Shown: positions 58,991 to 64,000 of the stretch, piece after piece
How the letters are laid out: each line of letters begins with the position of its first letter
Numbering within the stretch: position 1 is the first letter of the stretch
From: Paraglaciecola arctica BSs20135
GTDB lineage: Bacteria > Pseudomonadota > Gammaproteobacteria > Enterobacterales > Alteromonadaceae
Length of the DNA stretch: 64,000 nt
Assembly: GCF_000314995.1 (NCBI RefSeq)
Contig: NZ_BAEO01000024.1
Span: 1-64,000, forward strand
Reading direction: 5' to 3'
Made by a program: the position numbers and the translations under genes
Notes under the pieces: generated by a model
Databases searched by the model: none
What the model was told of the DNA's origin: nothing
What the model saw: only the letters and a program-made list of their open reading frames with translations

Positions 58991-60008
58991 GTTCAGCCCT
59001 TCTGCGTCTTGGATCGGTGAGACGAATAGTGAGATCAATCGACATAGTGAAAATGACAACCAAAACGGATACAGCTAACATTCCTGCTCTAATCGCTGGG
59101 TAATCTTGTTGATAAATGGCCTGAATGAGCCAATTACCTATACCTGGCCAAGAAAATATACTCTCTACTATCATGGCGTTGGTTAACAATGTGGGAAATT
59201 GCATGGCTAGTAGTGGCAGAATGGGTATCAGCGCATTCCTTATTCCATGGCGCATTAACACTTGCCTAGGGGTTAAACCTCTAGCGTAGGCAGCTAAGAT
59301 AAACTCACTATTTAAAGTTTCAATTACAGAACGTCTTGTGATGCGCAATATGAGGGTTGTTGTGACAACGGCAATTGATAAAGTTGGTAAAATAAGGTGC
59401 CTAAACGCACTAATGAGTGCTGCCTGTTTATCGATAGAATCAGATAATAAAATATCGATTATAATGAAATCTGTGATGCTAGGGATCTCAAATAATAAAC
59501 TAATACGTCCAGATAGTGGAAACCATCCAAGTTGCAGGGAAAATACTAAAATCAAGAGCAATGCGAGCCAGAATACTGGTATGGAATAACCCAATAAGCT
59601 CACCGAAAGCAGACTATAGTCCGTAAGTTTATGGTGTCGTAAAGCAGCTATAAAACCTAATGGTAGTCCAATGAAAAAAGACAGGAAAAGCGCATAAGCA
59701 CTAAGCTCTATGCTAGCCGGAAGGTAATGGCCAACATCTTCATATAGTGGTAATCCAGAACTAAAACTGACTCCCCAGTTGCCAGCAAATAGTTCACCTA
59801 TATAATGCCAATATTGGACAAAAATATTGTCATCAGCAGAATACATTAATGCACTATTTTGCATTGCCGTTAATTCATTCAGCCGTAAGCCCGTAAGATT
59901 TTCTACTGCTTCCCCAGGAAATAAATAAGCCAAGATAAAAGACAATAAACTCAAAATAAAAAGGGTCACAAGAACAAGATTTGTATAACGCAACAAAACA
60001 TTAGTCAT
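58977..60008 (-). CDS. sapB: SapB, ABC transporter permease
   Basis: A 343-residue DppB/OppB-type permease with membrane segments through its length and an EAA loop (LAAYARGLTPRQVLMRHGIR). The ATG overlaps the sapA stop by one base (TAATG). Pairs with SapC. Confidence 0.92.
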   Translation of the reverse strand: MTNVLLRYTNLVLVTLFILSLLSFILAYLFPGEAVENLTGLRLNELTAMQNSALMYSADDNIFVQYWHYIGELFAGNWGVSFSSGLPLYEDVGHYLPASIELSAYALFLSFFIGLPLGFIAALRHHKLTDYSLLSVSLLGYSIPVFWLALLLILVFSLQLGWFPLSGRISLLFEIPSITDFIIIDILLSDSIDKQAALISAFRHLILPTLSIAVVTTTLILRITRRSVIETLNSEFILAAYARGLTPRQVLMRHGIRNALIPILPLLAMQFPTLLTNAMIVESIFSWPGIGNWLIQAIYQQDYPAIRAGMLAVSVLVVIFTMSIDLTIRLTDPRRRRAERATT

Positions 60009-61645
60009 TAGTGCTTTTTCACTCCACCAAAACGCACACCGCCATATGGATTAATCACTAACCCATCCAGTTCTTTTCTATGGGCTTGGTATCGAGATGC
60101 ATGAGCAATGGGGATCAAAGGCAGTTGTTCTGCTAAAAGTTCATTGGCCTTGCCATAAAAATAGGTCCGTTCACTGATCTCAGTATACTGTAGCGCTTTA
60201 TTAATCAATAAGTCATATTCGTCAGAACACCACATTGCTCTGTTAGTGCCTGACTCTATGGCCGCACATGATAATAGTGGTCGGTAAAAATTATCTGGAT
60301 CGCCATTGTCTGCAGACCAGCCAATTAATACAGAGTCATGTAATCCCTCGGTTAAACGTTCTCTAAATATTGACCATTCGTAACTGATAATATTGACTTG
60401 TATGCCGACAACTTGCAGATAGGCTTGGATTAGCTCTGCCATTTTCATGGCATTTGGATTATAAGCTCGTTGCACTGGCATGGCCCAGACCGTCATTGAA
60501 AAGTCCTCAGGGATCCCTTCCTCACGCAATAGTTTTATTGCTGCGATTGGATTATAACTAAGAGGTCTAACATCCGCTAAGAATGCCCAGGATGTTGGTG
60601 GAACTATGTTCTTTGCTGGAATAGCACTATTAAAATAAATGGCTTCAATCAAGGCATTTTTATCGATTGCCATACCTAACGCTCGGCGCACTTGCGGGTT
60701 ATTAAAGGGCGGTTTCGAGGTGTTAAAAGCCCAAAAACCTATGTTTAAGCCAGGTTTTTCATCTAATACTAAATTTTCTTGTTGACGTATCACTTCTAGT
60801 TCACTGTGAGCTGGTAAAGCAATCGCATCACATTCCCCAGTAAGCAGTTTAGCCAGCCTAAGTGAGCTGGAAGGGGTGATATCAAATATGAGCTTGTCGG
60901 TTAGCTCAACTTCGCGCCAATATTCTGGATGTTTTGTATAGCGTATATAACGGTCTTGGCGAAAGCTGGCCAACTGATATGGACCAGTGCCTACTGGCTT
61001 ATAATCTATTAGTTCTTTTTGATTCCGAGATATTAATTTGTCCGCATATTCAGCGGATAATATCACCGCAAAATCTGTCGCGAGGTTAGCTAAAAAAGAA
61101 CTTTCTGGATTATGAAGGGTGATTTCTATTCGATAACCATTTATTCGCTTAACCTGTGATATCAATCCGCGAAGATTCAAGCTATCGGTATAAGTATATC
61201 TTCCACCAGAAATGTCGTGATACGGGTGATCAACCAGACGCCAACGATTAATGCTAAACAATACGTCGTCTGCATTAAAAAAGCGTGTTGGTGTAAAGGT
61301 CTGAGTTTGATGAAAAGAAACCTCTTGTCTCAATTGAAAGGTATAAGTTTTACCGTCATCACTGACTAGCCAACTGGTGGCTAACGCGGGGACGATATCT
61401 CCAGTCACTGGGTCAAAATCTATTAATCGATCATAAATTTGGTGGGACGAAGCATCGACCGTCGTGCCTGAGGTATCTAATTGTGGATTAAAGTTGGAGG
61501 GACTTCCTTCCGAGCAATATATAATACCATTGGGGTCTGTTTTTGATTGAAGAAGTGCATCACATGCACACAATAAGGTACAGACCAAAATAATTAAAGG
61601 TGTCTTGAATCCAGTATTTTTATTGTGCTTTTTGAGAATATTCAC
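60008..61645 (-). CDS. sapA: SapA, periplasmic peptide-binding lipoprotein
   Basis: A 545-residue solute-binding protein of family 5 (DppA/OppA type), with RFFNADDVLFSINRW and the conserved VRRALGMAIDKNALIEAIYF. The N-terminus has a hydrophobic run ending LLCAC-D, a lipobox with Cys28, so it looks lipid-anchored. Asp at +2 predicts retention in the inner membrane, unlike soluble E. coli SapA. First gene of sapABCDF, 9 bases after pspF on the same strand. Confidence 0.92.
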   Translation of the reverse strand: MNILKKHNKNTGFKTPLIILVCTLLCACDALLQSKTDPNGIIYCSEGSPSNFNPQLDTSGTTVDASSHQIYDRLIDFDPVTGDIVPALATSWLVSDDGKTYTFQLRQEVSFHQTQTFTPTRFFNADDVLFSINRWRLVDHPYHDISGGRYTYTDSLNLRGLISQVKRINGYRIEITLHNPESSFLANLATDFAVILSAEYADKLISRNQKELIDYKPVGTGPYQLASFRQDRYIRYTKHPEYWREVELTDKLIFDITPSSSLRLAKLLTGECDAIALPAHSELEVIRQQENLVLDEKPGLNIGFWAFNTSKPPFNNPQVRRALGMAIDKNALIEAIYFNSAIPAKNIVPPTSWAFLADVRPLSYNPIAAIKLLREEGIPEDFSMTVWAMPVQRAYNPNAMKMAELIQAYLQVVGIQVNIISYEWSIFRERLTEGLHDSVLIGWSADNGDPDNFYRPLLSCAAIESGTNRAMWCSDEYDLLINKALQYTEISERTYFYGKANELLAEQLPLIPIAHASRYQAHRKELDGLVINPYGGVRFGGVKKH

Positions 61646-61654
61646 GAGTTGAGC

Positions 61655-62755
61655 TTAAACCATATCTTCATTAGTTTGTTCTAACAAATTATACTTTTTC
61701 AAATAACCACGTAATTGATGATAAGTTAATCCAAGTTTTTCAGCGGTCTTTTTTTGATTAAATTGGCTGTCTGCCAATGCTTGCTTTATTAAATCAATCT
61801 CAAAATCTTGGGAAAGTTCTTTTAAATCAACTGGAAAATCAAAAGATGAGCTTGTTTTAAGCTCAGAAGTGACTGGAACTTGTGGTAAAGGTTCAACTGA
61901 TGCAGTCGCAGCAGCAGAAACCACTTCTGATTGCATAATTCTGTCCTGTGTTTTGATTCTTTTTTGTGGTCGGTAAATAGACTCAAAAGGATCCAAAACA
62001 ATATTATGCACAGGTAAGTTGGGATTATTACTTCGATATACTGCACGTTCGACTACATTTTTTAATTCACGAATATTACCAGGCCAGTAATAGTCCAACA
62101 AAGTGCGTTTGGCTTTTTCTGTAAAACCGCTGAAGAGTTCCATATCCAGCTCTCTGGCCATATTAATCGCAAAGTGTTCCGCTAACATCATTATGTCTTC
62201 TCTACGTTCCCGTAGAGGGGGTAGGGTAATAACGTCAAATGCTAACCTGTCTAGCAAGTCAGCTCGGAATTCGCCTGAGTCAGCCAAGGCGGGTAAATCT
62301 TCATTGGTTGCTGCTACTAATCGAACATCGACTTTGACACTGCGAGACCCACCCACACGTTCAAACTCTCCATATTCAATCACACGCAGCAGCTTTTCTT
62401 GTACCATGCCAGAGGTATTGGCCAGTTCATCTAAAAATAGGGTGCCGTTATGTGCTGTTTCGAATCTCCCTTCTCGGCGTTTGGCCGCGCCAGTAAATGC
62501 ACCTGCTTCGTAACCAAACAATTCACTTTCTAACAAACTTTCGTTTAGAGCTGCACAATTTAGTGTTAGATAATTTTGTTCCCAGCGTTTTGACAAAAAG
62601 TGCATGCGGGCGGCTACAAGTTCCTTACCTGTGCCTCTTTCACCAATAATTAATACGGGTTTATTTAAAGGCGCAATTTGTGAAATTTGCTCTAATACCT
62701 CTAAAAAGTTATTAGAGTGTCCTAGCAAATTATCTTGTTGGCGAAAGCGGCTCAT
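61655..62755 (-). CDS. pspF: PspF, sigma-54 activator of the phage-shock response
   Basis: A 366-residue AAA+ activator without a receiver domain, as in E. coli PspF. Walker A GERGTGKE is at 38-45, GAFTGA at 85-90, and the Fis-type helix-turn-helix (KLGLTYHQLRGYLKKY) ends the protein. Start at 62755 (MSRFRQQDNLLG) after GAGGA. Between ~265 and 320 the linker is longer than in E. coli. It activates pspA from the divergent promoter and is restrained by PspA. sapA follows on the same strand after 9 bases. Confidence 0.95.
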   Translation of the reverse strand: MSRFRQQDNLLGHSNNFLEVLEQISQIAPLNKPVLIIGERGTGKELVAARMHFLSKRWEQNYLTLNCAALNESLLESELFGYEAGAFTGAAKRREGRFETAHNGTLFLDELANTSGMVQEKLLRVIEYGEFERVGGSRSVKVDVRLVAATNEDLPALADSGEFRADLLDRLAFDVITLPPLRERREDIMMLAEHFAINMARELDMELFSGFTEKAKRTLLDYYWPGNIRELKNVVERAVYRSNNPNLPVHNIVLDPFESIYRPQKRIKTQDRIMQSEVVSAAATASVEPLPQVPVTSELKTSSSFDFPVDLKELSQDFEIDLIKQALADSQFNQKKTAEKLGLTYHQLRGYLKKYNLLEQTNEDMV

Positions 62756-62879
62756 CAATATCCTCAAAAAGTGGTCTAAACGACTAACTAATAGTCTGCT
62801 TACTAATTATTGTAGATCTCAGGGGTCGGCGTGTAAATTAATATTTCTTTAAAATCAATAATTTAGTTAAACCATGATG

Positions 62880-62896
62880 TTGGCCTGTAAATTGAA
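62880..62896 (+). promoter_or_regulatory. Sigma-54 promoter for pspABC
   Basis: TTGGCCTGTAAATTGAA has -24 TTGGC and -12 TTG at the right distance; the -12 is GA instead of GC, as E. coli pspA has GT. It lies 91 bases before the pspA start, in the pspF-pspA intergenic region where PspF would bind upstream. Confidence 0.65.
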
Positions 62897-62987
62897 TAAC
62901 AATAGTAAATAGTAGTTTGGTAAATAAAACCAATAATCCAGTTAAGTAACAGTATTTAACTAACATTTGATAAAAGAGGTAAAGACT

Positions 62988-63665
62988 ATGGGTATCTTCT
63001 CGCGTTTCACAGACATAGTGAACTCAAATATTAATTCCATTTTAGACAAGGCCGAAGATCCTGAAAAAATGGTGCGTTTAATCATTCAGGAAATGGAAGA
63101 CACTTTAGTTGAAGTGCGCTCTGCTTCTGCGAAGACCTTAGCTAGTAAAAAGGAGATTTTTTCGCAAATCAGTAAAATGCAAAACGAAGCCAAGGATTGG
63201 AAAGCGAAAGCGGAGTTAGCTATCAGTAAAGATAGAGAAGACTTGGCTAGGGCTGCGTTGCAAGAAAAGAAAAAATGTGACGAACATGCCAGAGCTTTGT
63301 CGTCTGAGCTTAATATAGTCGATGAGCAAATCACTAAATTACAAAGTGAAGTAGGTCAGTTACAAGATAAACTGGCGGATGCTAAAACACGTCAAAAAGC
63401 CATTATGCTACGTCAGAAAACGGTTAGCTCTAGGCTTGAAGTCAAGAAGACCTTAGACAGTGGCAAAGTCGATGCTGCAATGGGACGTTTTGAGCAATAT
63501 GAGCGCAAAATTGATGATTTAGAGTCACAAGTTGATGCGTACGACTTAGGTAAGAAAACCTTAGCTGATGAATTTGCTGAACTTGAGTCAGATGAAGAAA
63601 TCGATGATGAACTGGCTGCGTTGAAGAAAAAAATGCAAAGCAAATCTACAGCTAGTAAAAAATAA
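62988..63665 (+). CDS. pspA: PspA, phage-shock membrane-stress protein
   Basis: A 225-residue coiled-coil protein of the PspA/Vipp1 (ESCRT-III-like) family. It starts MGIFSRFTDIVNSNINSILD; ATG 62988 follows GAGG and removes a 7-residue extension. It inhibits PspF and mends membrane leaks. First gene of pspABC. Confidence 0.96.
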   Translation: MGIFSRFTDIVNSNINSILDKAEDPEKMVRLIIQEMEDTLVEVRSASAKTLASKKEIFSQISKMQNEAKDWKAKAELAISKDREDLARAALQEKKKCDEHARALSSELNIVDEQITKLQSEVGQLQDKLADAKTRQKAIMLRQKTVSSRLEVKKTLDSGKVDAAMGRFEQYERKIDDLESQVDAYDLGKKTLADEFAELESDEEIDDELAALKKKMQSKSTASKK

Positions 63666-63694
63666 TACCTATTCGAGTTAGAAGGAGATAAATT

Positions 63695-63931
63695 GTGGAA
63701 GACGTGATTGGAATCATAATAGCACCTATCATTATATTTATGATCTTTGTCGCTCCGATATGGTTGATAATGCATTATCGGAGCAAAAAGCAAATGAGTC
63801 AGGGACTGACTGAAGCCGAATATGGTACTTTGCAAGAATTAGCTGACAGAGCGGAAAAAATGGCAGATCGCATCCATACCTTAGAGGCAATTTTGGATGC
63901 CGAGGCACCAGAGTGGAGGAATAAAGTATGA
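63695..63931 (+). CDS. pspB: PspB, inner-membrane phage-shock signal protein
   Basis: A 78-residue protein with an N-terminal membrane segment (IIIAPIIIFMIFVAPIWLIM) and a C-terminal charged helix with a short leucine-zipper-like pattern. GTG start after AAGGAG. With PspC it frees PspF from PspA. Its stop overlaps the pspC ATG by four bases. Confidence 0.93.
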   Translation: MEDVIGIIIAPIIIFMIFVAPIWLIMHYRSKKQMSQGLTEAEYGTLQELADRAEKMADRIHTLEAILDAEAPEWRNKV

Positions 63932-64000
63932 AGACATTTGGCACTTTACATCGTGACCCGAGCAAAGGGAAAATTGCTGGAGTATGTGCTGGTATTGCAG
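63928..64000 (+). CDS. pspC: PspC, N-terminal part (runs off window end)
   Basis: The first 24 codons, MKTFGTLHRDPSKGKIAGVC, match the PspC N-terminus, where R-D-x-x-x-G-K-I-A-G-V is conserved. The gene continues beyond base 64000. Overlaps pspB by four bases. Confidence 0.88.
   Translation, partial: MKTFGTLHRDPSKGKIAGVCAGIA

Overview
The window looks like a chromosome segment of a marine, polarly flagellated gammaproteobacterium of the order Alteromonadales (Alteromonas / Paraglaciecola / Glaciecola type). This is inferred from the FlrABC-type polar flagellar cluster with cheYZAB-ParC/ParP-CheW, the alaS-csrA-tRNA-Ser-tRNA-Arg order, the oadGAB Na+ pump, the sapFDCBA/pspF/pspABC block and the low-to-medium GC. 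No species can be named from the sequence alone. No insertion sequence, prophage or CRISPR array was seen.

Region 1 (1-9.7 kb) is an accessory surface-glycan region. Five tightly packed plus-strand genes encode an APS-kinase-like kinase, a formyltransferase-fold protein, a PEP-synthase-like ATP-grasp/phosphohistidine enzyme, a class I glutamine amidotransferase and a sugar-type nucleotidyltransferase. Four of these five match, family for family and in size, the Campylobacter jejuni Cj1415-Cj1418 set that makes cytidine diphosphoramidate, the donor for O-methyl phosphoramidate capsule decorations. Facing them is a very large (about 1180 aa) DUF115/Maf-type putative flagellin glycosyltransferase, and next to it an atypical short flagellin gene. 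Together they suggest a phosphoramidate-type modification of a flagellar or surface glycan, which is the most novel candidate system here.

Region 2 (10-41.7 kb) is a nearly complete polar flagellum and chemotaxis regulon: flrA, flrBC, fliEFGHIJ, fliKLMNOPQR-flhB, flhA-flhF-flhG-fliA, cheYZAB, parC, a frameshifted parP, cheW and a DUF2802 gene. Sigma-54 type -24/-12 sequences stand in front of flrB, fliE, fliK and flhA, as expected for FlrA/FlrC-controlled operons. CheA has no recognisable P2 domain. Its linker instead carries three copies of a 16-residue motif that resembles the CheY-binding peptides of FliM and CheZ.

Region 3 (41.7-47.1 kb) is methionine biosynthesis: a MetJ operator, metA, and metH split into two genes by one in-frame TAG at the homocysteine/folate domain boundary, followed by a DUF938 methyltransferase. 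A minus-strand DUF482 acyltransferase and a full-length recX carrying three in-frame stops come next.

Region 4 (49-52.6 kb) holds alaS, csrA, tRNA-Ser(GCU) and two identical tRNA-Arg(ACG) genes. Region 5 (52.7-56.1 kb) is the oxaloacetate decarboxylase Na+ pump oadGAB. Region 6 (56.3-64 kb) is the minus-strand sapABCDF transporter with pspF, divergent from pspABC, which has a sigma-54 type promoter. pspC runs off the window end.
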